From Clostridium mobile (GTDB taxonomy: Bacteria > Bacillota > Clostridia > Clostridiales > Clostridiaceae), in NCBI RefSeq assembly GCF_018918285.1, contig NZ_JAHLQF010000001.1, positions 1,069,284-1,133,283 on the forward strand: a stretch of 64,000 nt of DNA, read 5' to 3'. Below, one piece after another: positions 1 to 9,188 of the stretch. How positions within the stretch are numbered: position 1 is the first letter of the stretch; each line of letters begins with the position of its first letter. The position numbers were made by a program, and so were the translations under genes. Below the pieces are notes generated by a model. It did not search any database and was not told where the DNA came from. It worked only from the letters and a program-made list of their open reading frames with translations.

Positions 1-608
1 TAATTCTTACCTTTAGTGGCATTTGATATTTCGCTTAGTTGATTCTTATCCACAGTACCATCGTAATTTAATCCTATGGTGTATATTGGATAGCCTTTTT
101 CTTTACATATGTTAATTGCTTCATTTAAATCCTTTAACGATTCTTCATTACTTCTTGAAGGATCGTTTTTACCATCTGACAGCAATATTATTACAGGTCT
201 ATGGTTCTTATCATGTTCACTATCTAATAGCCTTACCCCTTCTAATAATCCTGCACCTGTATCAGTTTTCTGACCATAGGGAATATTAGAGGCCATATTT
301 TTTATTCTATTTTTAGCATCCTCTAAGTCCATTTCATTTAAATTATGTGCTCTAACTATATCGTCTGAATAGGCTACAAGTCCTACTTTATTGCCTTTAA
401 GTTGGGACATATCTAAAAACATTTTTACCGCTTCTATCCTTATATCTTCAGGGTCACTTGCTTTCATTGAACCACTGGCATCAAGCACAAAAATTACATC
501 TAAATTTGAAGATGGTTCTGCAGCCTTAACAGATATAAATGAGGCGGAAAATACTTGAAATATAACCATTATCATTATGATTAAATTTACTTTAATTTTA
601 GACTTCAA
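1..608 (-). CDS. Secreted von Willebrand factor A (vWA) domain protein, C-terminus beyond the window
   Basis: The product starts with a hydrophobic signal peptide (MKSKIKVNLIIMIMVIFQVF, ending near VKAAEP) and runs straight into a vWA domain. The MIDAS metal site is visible as DASGS about 40 residues in, with a supporting threonine in GQKTDTGAG and an aspartate in LLSDGKND. The start is taken as TTG because an AGGTG ribosome binding site lies 7 bases before it and no ATG is suitably placed. It is the last visible gene of the minus-strand GTPase operon, 23 bases after the membrane GTPase. vWA domains bind protein ligands through a metal ion, so an extracellular recognition role is inferred. 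The C-terminal part is off the left edge. Confidence 0.85.
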   Translation of the reverse strand, partial: MKSKIKVNLIIMIMVIFQVFSASFISVKAAEPSSNLDVIFVLDASGSMKASDPEDIRIEAVKMFLDMSQLKGNKVGLVAYSDDIVRAHNLNEMDLEDAKNRIKNMASNIPYGQKTDTGAGLLEGVRLLDSEHDKNHRPVIILLSDGKNDPSRSNEESLKDLNEAINICKEKGYPIYTIGLNYDGTVDKNQLSEISNATKGKN

Positions 609-631
609 AATGGTAACACCTCTTTTCAATT

Positions 632-1972
632 TTACTTAAGTTCCCTGTTAGCTTCACTTAAAATCCATTTCACAGGTTCACTTTCATATTCTACATCGTA
701 TCTTTTTTCCTTACTAATATTAGCCATACTGTTACATGAGAAAAACTTATAACTTGTAAAATTATAGTTGATTTTTCTTATTACTGTTTCTCCACCCATC
801 TCATTTAATAAATTTTCAGTATTGTTGTCTAATTCTTCTATTTTATTGACAACTACTGCTATAGGTATAGGTATAAATTTATCTAATTTAATTTGACGAA
901 TTTCTCTTAAAGCTATTATAAATCTATCAAGCAAATCATTTATCTCGTACATATCTATACTAGGATCTATAATAAATATTAGTCCATCTATGTATTTATA
1001 ATATTTTTGTTTCTTAATACTCTCTTTATCATTAAATTTCTCTCCTAAAATATCATAAATATACAATAGTTTTTCACTCGAAAATTTTTTCGAATTTATA
1101 AACACATTATAAATCTTTCCATCTTCCTTTAAATTTTCTTTCAAAAATTTTGCATCCCAATTTTTTTCCCTGGAAATATTATTTAATAATAAGTTTACTG
1201 CCGAAAGTATAAATGAAGTTTTTCCTGATGCCTTTGGCCCCACAACAGATATACATATTGGAGTACTTTCTCTAATTTCAACTTCTTTAGAACATGTAGG
1301 ACAAATCGCTTTAATTTTATCTGTTCTTGAGTAAAATGCACAGGGAATAACTTCTCCACAGACACATTTTCTCCTTAAAATACCATAGGGTCCAGGAATG
1401 AGTTTTTTATGAACCCTTCCACATTTCACACATACATAATGAGGTAATTGAAACTTCTCATAGCAATGTAGACAAACGTTTGAAAGTTTCCCTCTGGCCC
1501 TTTTTATTCCTTTTAAAGTTTTAATTATATAATAAAATATATAATTAGGAATACTAATAATAGTTACGATTAAAAAGTGGACAAAGGCGTAAATTACTCT
1601 AAAAATATTTCCGAATATATATGTAGATATTTCAAAAGCTTTTAGTTTTTTAAAATTAACTCTACCTTTATCATACATCTTTTTTTTCATAAGCAGTACT
1701 TTTCCTCTATTAACCCCATCAACACTGAACCAAGTATTTTTTAAATCTCTATATTGCTTATGAAAGAAATACTTTTCTTTAGCCGGTTCATTATGATCAT
1801 TTATTTCATTTACTGAAATATTACCCATGCTAAATTTCAATGCTTCAAAGTAAGTAAAAATGCATATAAAAAAGCTTTTTAAAACTGCACTAACAATACT
1901 CGGTAATCCTAATGCAATAAATACAATAATTGCTATAATAAGAATAAGTATTTTTATTATTAAATCTAACAT
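632..1972 (-). CDS. Membrane-anchored zinc-ribbon GTPase (double-GTPase system type)
   Basis: The 446-residue protein has an N-terminal membrane helix (about 4-40), a further hydrophobic region (about 115-150), then a cysteine-rich part (about 167-228) with CLHC, CVKC, CVC and CPTC pairs typical of zinc ribbons. A P-loop GPKASGKT lies at 245-252, a Walker-B/G3-like DILGE near 307, a hydrophobic FIID strand near 333 and a G4-like NKIEE near 376. This architecture resembles the double-GTPase proteins described beside GAP1 proteins. It follows the GAP1 gene by 42 bases and a GAGG site sits 5 bases before ATG. Nucleotide specificity and partner are inferred from family resemblance only. The membrane anchor suggests signalling at the membrane, next to the secreted vWA protein. 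Confidence 0.75.
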   Translation of the reverse strand: MLDLIIKILILIIAIIVFIALGLPSIVSAVLKSFFICIFTYFEALKFSMGNISVNEINDHNEPAKEKYFFHKQYRDLKNTWFSVDGVNRGKVLLMKKKMYDKGRVNFKKLKAFEISTYIFGNIFRVIYAFVHFLIVTIISIPNYIFYYIIKTLKGIKRARGKLSNVCLHCYEKFQLPHYVCVKCGRVHKKLIPGPYGILRRKCVCGEVIPCAFYSRTDKIKAICPTCSKEVEIRESTPICISVVGPKASGKTSFILSAVNLLLNNISREKNWDAKFLKENLKEDGKIYNVFINSKKFSSEKLLYIYDILGEKFNDKESIKKQKYYKYIDGLIFIIDPSIDMYEINDLLDRFIIALREIRQIKLDKFIPIPIAVVVNKIEELDNNTENLLNEMGGETVIRKINYNFTSYKFFSCNSMANISKEKRYDVEYESEPVKWILSEANRELK

Positions 1973-2014
1973 ATTACCCTCATCACATCCAATCCATAAT
2001 ATATTTGATATCTT

Positions 2015-4675
2015 CTATTTTTTAAAAAAGGATAATATATTTTTGAATCCACCTTTCTCCTCAGCTTTTATCTTCATCTTTTGCCATTCTTTTAATATAG
2101 CAGCTTTATTTCTATCATCTTTAATTTTTTGCACTATATATTTGTCATAATTGTTTATTTTTCTTTCATTAGAATTTTGCAATACATATATAATTTTATC
2201 TTCAACATAATGTTGTATATTCTCTTCAAAATCTACCTTATCTTTTAATATAAAAATAACATAGTCTAAAAATATTTCATAAGTTTCTATATTAGAGTCC
2301 TTTAATATATTTTTATATTTTTTTTCATATAGAATATTTATTATGATATCAGTGTAGATTCTATAATAAATTTCTTCATATTCTTCACATAAAAAAGCTC
2401 TCTCTATCTTGCTATGATCAATATAATCCCTAATATATATACTGAAATTTGATAAAATCCAACTTAAATACTCTTCATATTCATCTGAACTCATATGTGA
2501 AAAATCAGCCTTAAAACATCTTAAAGCCTTCATTTTATTGTTATAGGAATCATCTTTAAGTTTCTTATAAATGCATACAAGCTCTGTAATGCTGCAATGA
2601 GTATTTATCTTATATTTATTTTTAAGTTTTTCTACTTCCTCAATGCCATTACAAAGACTATCTGCATTATCTACATTAATTTTTCCCTCAAAATTTAATA
2701 TAATTTTTTGAAGAAGCTTTTTATTTACTTCTATATAGGATAAGTTCTTACATATATAATTTAATATTTTTTTATATTCTTCCAAGGGTATATCTTCAAA
2801 AAAATTCATGTATGTCTCTACTGCCTGCCAAAATCTTTTATTTCTATATTCTATAAATTCATCAAAAATTTCCTCACAATATTCAATAAAGAATTTTTCA
2901 TTATCCATATTCTTTGAAAGCTCATATTTAAACATATAAAACATAAAATCCATACCATAAGGCTGAGGATAAATATTAGAATATATTTTCTTTTTCCAGT
3001 AAACATCCCTATCTCCCTCAGTAAATACAAACTTAGCTAAAGTCTCCTCCACCAAGCTATTTTTGCATTTATGTAAGTTAAGTATATATTCCATAATTAT
3101 TATGTTAGACACATATTCATATTCACCTTTAAAATAATGAACAACTTCTTCTATATCTTTAGGAGCATGTAATAATATTTCCATACATTTTTTTAATAAC
3201 TCTGTTCTCTTTACATCCTCTTCATCGTTCATACTAAATAATTGTATCTTATCATTTATATCACATTCTCTGTTAAACATTATTATGTCGTCTATTATTG
3301 ACTTAAGATAAAATTTTGCATGTCTAACCTTAGCTCCTTCAAGGTAAGTGTTTAATCTACCTATCCTTTGTTTATCTAAACACATTTTAATAAATTCATG
3401 ACTGCTTTCTTTTTCATTTTCTCTAATCTTTTTATATAATTTAAAAACTTCTTCCTCATCTATATCTTCTTCATCTATAATAAGACAGTGAATAGCATCA
3501 AATAAAAAACCATAAGCTTTTTGTATATGTTCATATTTACCTGTCTCTCTTCCCATATTGAATAAAAACTTAGCTACTATTTCTGTAAGTTCCATGTCAA
3601 CTTGAGTGCTAATCTTCTCTAGATTAGGGCTAATTTGTTCAAAAAGTTTAGTAAAGGCATCCTGTGATTTATATGTATTAGCAAAAATTATAGCTTTTTT
3701 TACATTTTCAATATTTAGCTTTTCTATCCCTTTATTAACTATATTGTATAGGCAAATGCAATCTTCTATATCCTCATCTAAAAGGTTATATTGAAATTGT
3801 TCAATAAAGTATAAAAAAGATAACAGTACTTCCTTTGAAACTGTGTAGCCCACTTCCACTAACTTTGAAAAATTAGTATTAACTATTTGTTGGTTACTTT
3901 CATTAAAATTTATAAAAGTATATTTATATAATTTTTGATTGCCCTTTAAGTTAAATACGCTTCCATCTTTGTCTAAGCCGGAAATTATATAATTAGTATT
4001 TTCAGGGTTATAACAGTATGTTGTAAAGGAAAATGTCTGTGCTAAATTTTTAGGTAAAGACATTTGTATTGCTCCAATCCAATAGGGATTATTTTCTTTA
4101 GAGTCCCAAAATACTATAGGTTTACCTTCCTTTTGGTACCTTACAACATTATCCATGAAAACCTTAAAACTTTTTCTTCTATTTTCTACTCCTGTTCCTT
4201 TTAGAAATTTTGATATGGTGTAAAAATCAATTTCATTACCTAAATGTATTTCTTCTAAATTAGGTAATGGATTTATTTCTACTGCATTTTCTTCTTCAAG
4301 GGTTAAACAATCTCTAAAAGTTATGGAACCATAAAGTTCTATAGGATAAAATGGCCACGTCTCATCAGAAATTAAAACATGAGAAAAGTAATTTCCATAT
4401 CTTCCTGAGTAATCCTTACCGATATATTTTGATTGACAAATGCAATACTTACCATTCTTTAATCTAAAAGAAGACAATGCTATTGGAAATAGCTCCTCTA
4501 TCTCTTCCTTCGTAGGTTGAGTTGGAAGATTATCTGGCGGTATATATATACAATGAGATTCAATTTCTTTTCTTTCTTCCTCTGTGATTCCTTTAGACAT
4601 AGAATATGTTTGAAATCCCATTCCTAAAGAAATACCTTTTTTACATGAAGTATAAAAAAGCTGCTGAACTTTCAT
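2015..4675 (-). CDS. GAP1-like GTPase-associated protein of a double-GTPase system
   Basis: This is an 886-residue soluble protein without signal peptide or membrane helix. The N-terminal region (about 1-200) has the look of the GTPase-associated protein 1 N-terminal domain: FYTSCKKGISLGMGFQTYS, then GRYGNYFSHVLI and YPIELYGS. The remainder is largely helical with many charged residues, as expected for the middle and C-terminal GAP1 regions. It lies between two P-loop GTPase genes and starts 10 bases after the upstream one, with a GGGAAG site inside that gene's end, so translational coupling is likely. GAP1 proteins were proposed by comparative genomics as regulators of the partner GTPases; the biochemical role here is inferred. 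Assignment rests on the N-terminal motif and context. Confidence 0.7.
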   Translation of the reverse strand: MKVQQLFYTSCKKGISLGMGFQTYSMSKGITEEERKEIESHCIYIPPDNLPTQPTKEEIEELFPIALSSFRLKNGKYCICQSKYIGKDYSGRYGNYFSHVLISDETWPFYPIELYGSITFRDCLTLEEENAVEINPLPNLEEIHLGNEIDFYTISKFLKGTGVENRRKSFKVFMDNVVRYQKEGKPIVFWDSKENNPYWIGAIQMSLPKNLAQTFSFTTYCYNPENTNYIISGLDKDGSVFNLKGNQKLYKYTFINFNESNQQIVNTNFSKLVEVGYTVSKEVLLSFLYFIEQFQYNLLDEDIEDCICLYNIVNKGIEKLNIENVKKAIIFANTYKSQDAFTKLFEQISPNLEKISTQVDMELTEIVAKFLFNMGRETGKYEHIQKAYGFLFDAIHCLIIDEEDIDEEEVFKLYKKIRENEKESSHEFIKMCLDKQRIGRLNTYLEGAKVRHAKFYLKSIIDDIIMFNRECDINDKIQLFSMNDEEDVKRTELLKKCMEILLHAPKDIEEVVHYFKGEYEYVSNIIIMEYILNLHKCKNSLVEETLAKFVFTEGDRDVYWKKKIYSNIYPQPYGMDFMFYMFKYELSKNMDNEKFFIEYCEEIFDEFIEYRNKRFWQAVETYMNFFEDIPLEEYKKILNYICKNLSYIEVNKKLLQKIILNFEGKINVDNADSLCNGIEEVEKLKNKYKINTHCSITELVCIYKKLKDDSYNNKMKALRCFKADFSHMSSDEYEEYLSWILSNFSIYIRDYIDHSKIERAFLCEEYEEIYYRIYTDIIINILYEKKYKNILKDSNIETYEIFLDYVIFILKDKVDFEENIQHYVEDKIIYVLQNSNERKINNYDKYIVQKIKDDRNKAAILKEWQKMKIKAEEKGGFKNILSFFKK

Positions 4676-4684
4676 AGCTATAAA

Positions 4685-5869
4685 TCACTTCCCTTTTTCT
4701 GCCTTTATCAATTTGTGTTTATATAATAACCATAAGAAAGGGTCTTCTACCCTATGAGGTCTTAGTTTCGTAATTTTGTTACTTCTAGGATTACATCCTA
4801 ATGAAGTCATTCCAAAATAAGCATAATCTTTAAAGTTAGTACTTAATTGATTAGCAAAATTCTCTCCTCCCCAGCTTCTAACTAAAGATTCCATTGTTCC
4901 ATTTACATCTTGGAAATCTAATAAATCAAAATATCCATTGCTTATGTGTTTACTTTCATAATTTATAGAACTGGATGAATCAACTAAAGATTCCACTGCG
5001 TCAATTTTTGAAAAAGCCACTGCTACTGGTATATCGATGAGTTTATCCATTTTTATACCATTAGCTTTTCTTATAAGGTTTGCCGTTCTTGAAAGCAAAT
5101 CCTCTATCTCCGTGTTTCTTTCTGGCAATGAAGCCTCTTCTGGTAGCATATCTCTTACTTTTTCTAGCTGCAGAGGATCTAAAACAAATATAATTCCTGA
5201 TGAATTGTATATGTATCTGTTTACCGCCTTCATTGTATCTTCTGAATCCAAATCCTCTCCTGCAGTATCAAAGAAGGCAATGGTAACCACATTACTTATT
5301 TTGTTTTTATTGTTTTTAAAGAAGCCTCCTATTCCACTCTTTTGTTTAAAGGTCAATGTGTAAATAAGAGGTTGTTTTACTGATGCATCTGTTTTTGCTG
5401 AACGAGTTACTCTTATTACTTCATTTTGTCTAAAAATTGGGTTATAAAAATCCGTCCTATATCTATTGATAGTTGAATCATTAATAGCTTGAAGACTACA
5501 ATTAAAGGATGACCCTATTTCGTTCATTATTTTATCTATTAATACAGCAATGTAATGGCTTTTTCCAGCTTCTTTTGCTCCAATCACTGAAAATATCAAA
5601 TTATCATAATTTCCAATAGAATAAGGAAGTTCTTCATTACACGTTGGACATACCTTTGTAGTTGTTTTCTCACCACATTTATCGCAGGTCTCAAATTCAG
5701 GCATTTGCCCCTTACTCTTTCCACCATCGAATTCCATTATAAATCTTATTTTTGCATTCTCGCATTTTTCCCCTTCATTTTCACATATAAAACCAACTCT
5801 ATCTAAATCATGCTTTGAAAAGCAATATGGGCATATATAATAATCCTTCTTTTTAAAGTTAAAGTTCAT
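4685..5869 (-). CDS. Zinc-ribbon P-loop GTPase (DO-GTPase2-like)
   Basis: The 394-residue protein begins with cysteine pairs (CPYC at 13-16, CEN, CDKC at 62-65, CPTC at 74-77) that form zinc ribbons, followed by a P-loop GAKEAGKS at 97-104. Further GTPase motifs are FFDTAGED near 199-206 (G3) and AFSKIDAVE near residue 285 (G4). It lacks membrane helices, unlike the second GTPase downstream. A GAGGTG site lies before ATG. Position directly upstream of the GAP1-like gene and the motif order fit the cytosolic member of a double-GTPase pair. The biological trigger and output are not visible in the sequence. Confidence 0.8.
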   Translation of the reverse strand: MNFNFKKKDYYICPYCFSKHDLDRVGFICENEGEKCENAKIRFIMEFDGGKSKGQMPEFETCDKCGEKTTTKVCPTCNEELPYSIGNYDNLIFSVIGAKEAGKSHYIAVLIDKIMNEIGSSFNCSLQAINDSTINRYRTDFYNPIFRQNEVIRVTRSAKTDASVKQPLIYTLTFKQKSGIGGFFKNNKNKISNVVTIAFFDTAGEDLDSEDTMKAVNRYIYNSSGIIFVLDPLQLEKVRDMLPEEASLPERNTEIEDLLSRTANLIRKANGIKMDKLIDIPVAVAFSKIDAVESLVDSSSSINYESKHISNGYFDLLDFQDVNGTMESLVRSWGGENFANQLSTNFKDYAYFGMTSLGCNPRSNKITKLRPHRVEDPFLWLLYKHKLIKAEKGK

Positions 5870-5943
5870 AATTTATATCACCTCAAATATTAATACTTTC
5901 TTTTTACAAAATGATTACAATTATTTAAAATATAATCTTTCTT

Positions 5944-7275
5944 TTATTTAAAATATAATCTTTCTTTCGCTGGAGACACTATTCTAAAGAGTCTACTATT
6001 GATATCATCATGAAAAAATAGTTTCACATACATGTTTCCCCTTATCTTATCATCAGGTAACTCAATATCTATGGACTTATCTTTAGTGATAGCTTCATAA
6101 TCAATATTCAGTATACTCTCTCCATCAGATTTTTGAAGAGGCATATTTCCAACCTTCCCTACTAAAGTAAGTTGAGGTAAATTCACCTCTTTTTCTTTAC
6201 TCCACACTACAATCTGTGCAGACTTTAATTTGCCAAAAATATTTTTTTTAATTTTTATTTCATAGAATATTTCCGAAGGTTCTTTGTTTACCACAAGCCT
6301 TTTTTGCCCCTGTGAATAAAATATTTTTCCGTTAAGATTTACTTTTGTGTAAACACAAAAATAAAAGTCTCCTTGACTTGCCTTGTTAATGGTATAGCTA
6401 CCTATTTTATCCTCACAACACCTTTTAATCTCACATTGTGTTGATGATAAATCTCTAGGCCCTGTTGGAAACTTATCCATTCTGTGACATATTAAAACCT
6501 CTTCTATTTCATCTGGCCAACCCCACTCTATGGAAAGTTGCCCGTACTTGGTCTCACCCCTTATGAATAACACCTCAGGTATTGAATTTTCATTAAAGGA
6601 ATATTTTTTCTCCTCTACGGCTTCTACTATAGCCTTATGTAACTTCTCTTTGTCTTTATGTAACTCTTCTTTCTCTTTTTCCTCTGCATTGACACATTCT
6701 TGATTTACACTGCTATCTTCTTCATCTATATTGTTATATTCTTCATTTACATTGCTATATTCTCTATCTACACTGCTACACTCTTCATTTGTACTACTAT
6801 ATTTTTCATCTACACTGGTATATCCTTCATCTACATTGCAGCATTCTTCATTCATGCTGCTGTGTTCTTTATCTACATTGCTACATTCTTCATTTATATT
6901 ATTTTCATAGCTACTAAATTCTCTCTTTTTAAAATCCTCATCATGATCATGTTCTAATCCAATAGGCAATGTAAACTCTTGTGTATCATCTATATTGTTT
7001 ATGCGTATATTTTTTACATTATTTATGTGTGTGTCTTCTCTATTGTTTATGTGCATATCTTCTGTATTTTTTATGTGTGTATCTTCTACATTATTTATAT
7101 ATGTGTCATCCCCAGTAATTTCTGATATTCTCTTCCTTATATCATACTCAGACAATAAATTAAATTTATCTATAAAATTATGTATTTCTTCATTAGAAAT
7201 ATCATCCTTAACAGAAAATATAATTTCTAATTCATCTATCAGTTCTATCAATTGGGATTGCTTTTCTTCAATCAT
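5944..7275 (-). CDS. Repeat-containing beta-rich protein, first gene of the GTPase operon
   Basis: The start is placed at the second ATG of the reading frame, because GGAGG lies 8 bases before it and overlaps the first ATG. The 443-residue product has a helical N-terminus (about 1-55), an 8-residue repeat array of the type HINNVEDT (about 59-98), an acidic linker, a second 8-residue array of the type NVNEEYSS (about 125-196), and a C-terminal beta-rich region with IEWGWPDEIEEVLICHRMD. The C-terminal region recalls the beta-sandwich modules found beside such GTPases, but I cannot name a family. It is 74 bases upstream of the zinc-ribbon GTPase and no terminator is seen between them. An adaptor or target-recognition role is an inference. 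Confidence 0.7.
   Translation of the reverse strand: MIEEKQSQLIELIDELEIIFSVKDDISNEEIHNFIDKFNLLSEYDIRKRISEITGDDTYINNVEDTHIKNTEDMHINNREDTHINNVKNIRINNIDDTQEFTLPIGLEHDHDEDFKKREFSSYENNINEECSNVDKEHSSMNEECCNVDEGYTSVDEKYSSTNEECSSVDREYSNVNEEYNNIDEEDSSVNQECVNAEEKEKEELHKDKEKLHKAIVEAVEEKKYSFNENSIPEVLFIRGETKYGQLSIEWGWPDEIEEVLICHRMDKFPTGPRDLSSTQCEIKRCCEDKIGSYTINKASQGDFYFCVYTKVNLNGKIFYSQGQKRLVVNKEPSEIFYEIKIKKNIFGKLKSAQIVVWSKEKEVNLPQLTLVGKVGNMPLQKSDGESILNIDYEAITKDKSIDIELPDDKIRGNMYVKLFFHDDINSRLFRIVSPAKERLYFK
6688..6903 (-). repeat. 24-bp tandem coding repeats, array 2
   Basis: About nine degenerate 24-bp units encode 8-residue repeats such as NVNEEYNN, SVDEKYSS and STNEECSS. Units differ mostly at the fourth to eighth residues, while the N/D-E-E spine is kept. 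The array preserves the frame. Confidence 0.75.
6982..7101 (-). repeat. 24-bp tandem coding repeats, array 1
   Basis: Five 24-bp units encode 8-residue repeats of pattern [Y/H/R]I[N/K]N-x-x-[D/N]-[T/M/I] (for example HINNREDT). It is separated from array 2 by about 26 non-repeat codons. Confidence 0.75.
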
Positions 7276-7352
7276 AATTAATTCCTCCATATAACATATC
7301 TTTTATATGTAAAATGCAAATATATCCAATTATAGTTTCATACTTACATTTT

Positions 7353-7380
7353 ATCATATAAATTTTATAAATTTCTTAAA
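7353..7380 (-). promoter_or_regulatory. Possible promoter of the GTPase operon
   Basis: On the minus strand a TATGAT -10-like hexamer (7353-7358) follows a weak TTTAAG -35-like hexamer (7375-7380) by 16 bases. It lies about 78 bases before the chosen start. The -35 match is poor, so this is tentative. Confidence 0.35.
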
Positions 7381-7430
7381 ATTTCTTAAAGATTTCTTTA
7401 ATTCATTGATAGTTTTTAAAAATATATACA

Positions 7431-7478
7431 AAAAGCTGTCTCGCTCTAGAAATTACTTTCTATTTTGAGACAGCTTTT
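7431..7478 (-). terminator. Hairpin terminator after lanC
   Basis: A perfect 12-bp inverted repeat, AAAAGCTGTCTC with GAGACAGCTTTT, encloses a 24-base loop and is followed by a T-run on the minus strand. It sits about 90 bases after the lanC stop and before the GTPase operon promoter region, insulating the two systems. Confidence 0.7.
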
Positions 7479-7570
7479 ATCAGATTATATTTTCCCCAAA
7501 TATTTACATACGATTTATTTTACCTTCGGTATTTATTTTTTCATAAACATTTCTTCGTTGAACAATAAAA

Positions 7571-8872
7571 TCAATCAACCATCAATAACTTTCCATATTC
7601 CATATCCTCATGAACAACTCCTAAAAGTGATAACGCAACCCCAACTGCGCCTAGCATTAAAGACATATTATCTTTAAAATGTTTTTTAATAATTTTATTT
7701 ATATCATAGCTAGTATCGCTATTTCTATAAAATATACTAATGACCGCATCTATATCTTTTTCGATTGTTTCAACAAAACGTTTATCTTTTGTATCTCTAT
7801 AAGCCATGGTTCTTATACATAAAACACTTGAATATCCATGACATATGATTGTCTCGTATAAATTATATCGATCCACAGGTTGATTAATTATATTAATCAA
7901 ATCTTTTTTATAAACTTCTTCTTTTTGTACATATTTCATATATTGAGCCGCTTTTTGTAACCCCCTAGCTATACCCGTGTTTCCATAACACCAGCTTGCC
8001 ATAACAGGCCTTAAATTATCCTCAAATTCTCCTTTAATGTAACTTTCAAAAGATAGTTGTGTAGGCCATGCAGCAATATCATTATGATATATTTTAAATT
8101 GATCATAAATACCAAACAGCTCATTAATCGCACTTTCAATTCCTTCTACTTCCATGCCTTTACTGTGTGCTTTTGTTAATGCTAATAATGGTCCTAACAT
8201 TCCATGGGATAAACCAAAATTAATATTTCCATTTGGAAACTCAAGTTTTTCATCTTCTCTAGATAAGTTTTCCTTAGTAAGATGAAAATTAATAACTGAA
8301 CATCCCATATACTGATGATATTTTGTTAATTCAACAAGATATTCAATTAATTTTTTTAATTGTGATTCTTCCTCAAGATTCCATTTAAAATCTAGCAAAA
8401 AATATATAAAACCAGATACTCCTGCAATCATATCATAATCATTCATATTTACATCTTTTTTTCTTCTTAATCTTTCTGTAAGTTTAACAGATTCTTGGAA
8501 TAAAAGCTTATTCAATGTATGAGAAAATTTTAATAAATTACCAGTTTTTTCACTAAATAAATTGACACAGAAGCACATATACCCTAGTCCACCAATCATT
8601 CCCATATGTTTTTCTGAAATGCCATATGTTTCTATATTCTGTTTCAGTCCTTTACATAAATCATATCCTATTTGTTCCCACTTTTCTTTACGCTCTAGTA
8701 ATGGATATGCCTCAGAAATCATGATTAGCAAATCACAATAGTGTACAGGATTTATGATTTTCAACTCGTATTGTTCTTCAACATATCCCAAAAAACACTC
8801 TAAAAACTTATTGATTTTATCTTTTGTATCTTCTGAAATATCTATATAATTATTTGTATTGTTGATTATCAT
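7571..8872 (-). CDS. lanC: Lanthionine synthetase C-like cyclase
   Basis: The 433-residue protein has the LanC fold signature: repeated helical GG/GxxG motifs (GGLGYMCFC near 94, AGVSGFIYFLL near 150) and the catalytic/zinc set, SHGMLGP with His223, CYGNTG with Cys295, and CHG with Cys344-His345. All three zinc ligands are present, so the enzyme should be active. LanC cyclases add cysteine thiols to dehydrated Ser/Thr to form (methyl)lanthionine rings. An AAAGGAGG site precedes ATG by 7 bases. The gene is directly downstream of two precursor peptide genes and a full-length LanB, so its substrates are very likely those peptides. Confidence 0.93.
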   Translation of the reverse strand: MIINNTNNYIDISEDTKDKINKFLECFLGYVEEQYELKIINPVHYCDLLIMISEAYPLLERKEKWEQIGYDLCKGLKQNIETYGISEKHMGMIGGLGYMCFCVNLFSEKTGNLLKFSHTLNKLLFQESVKLTERLRRKKDVNMNDYDMIAGVSGFIYFLLDFKWNLEEESQLKKLIEYLVELTKYHQYMGCSVINFHLTKENLSREDEKLEFPNGNINFGLSHGMLGPLLALTKAHSKGMEVEGIESAINELFGIYDQFKIYHNDIAAWPTQLSFESYIKGEFEDNLRPVMASWCYGNTGIARGLQKAAQYMKYVQKEEVYKKDLINIINQPVDRYNLYETIICHGYSSVLCIRTMAYRDTKDKRFVETIEKDIDAVISIFYRNSDTSYDINKIIKKHFKDNMSLMLGAVGVALSLLGVVHEDMEYGKLLMVD

Positions 8873-8893
8873 AAGCTGCCTCCTTTTATTTAC

Positions 8894-8919
8894 TCAGTAG
8901 GTCATCAAAAGGGTCGTAA
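8894..8919. repeat. Left arm of the 26-bp inverted repeat around the precursor genes
   Basis: This arm begins TCAGTAGGTCATCAAAA and ends GGTCGTAA. It matches the reverse complement of 9393-9418 at 25 of 26 positions. It lies between the second precursor gene and lanC, just before the lanC ribosome binding site. Confidence 0.9.
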
Positions 8920-8973
8920 TGCTTTATTCTAATTTCTAATATGTTTTTGTTTTTTATCAGCCTTTACGCTCCA

Positions 8974-9129
8974 TTAGCAGCGATTATTCTTTCCTGGTTC
9001 AGCACAATATCCACACGCTGTCATATCACTTAATGAACAATCGGATGAAGGAAAAGAAGCCATGCCTTCAGATTGATTATTAGTTTTTATTTCTTTTAAA
9101 TCCAAATCAAAATCTTTAAAGTTACTCAT
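8974..9129 (-). CDS. lanA2: Class I lanthipeptide precursor, copy 2
   Basis: A 51-residue ORF starts at ATG behind GAAAGGGGAATTGTT. The leader MSNFKDFDLDLKEIKTNNQS carries FDLD (7-10), matching the F-(N/D)-L-D box that class I LanB enzymes bind. The following part is rich in Ser/Thr (S25, S28, S29, S32, S34, T37) and has four cysteines (C31, C39, C42, C51), suitable for lanthionine rings. The last residues are EPGKNNRC. It is nearly identical to copy 1, which has Asp at position 48 in place of Asn. Placement between lanB and lanC supports the assignment. No protease site of a known type is evident. Ring pattern and activity are unknown. Confidence 0.88.
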   Translation of the reverse strand: MSNFKDFDLDLKEIKTNNQSEGMASFPSSDCSLSDMTACGYCAEPGKNNRC

Positions 9130-9188
9130 AACAATTCCCCTTTCTAATTTCCAATATGTTTTTGTTTTTTATTAACTCTTACGAATCA

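Noticed and set aside
6688-7101. Repeats that could look like a CRISPR array
   Set aside because: The units are tandem without unique spacers, encode protein in frame and vary between units; no cas genes are near.
6700-7294. Open frames on the plus strand opposite the repeat-rich gene
   Set aside because: They consist of repeat sequence read on the other strand, have no ribosome binding site, and fall opposite a well-supported gene.
7465-7677. Plus-strand frame overlapping the lanC end
   Set aside because: Opposite to the end of lanC and its downstream hairpin region, no ribosome binding site and no recognisable protein features.
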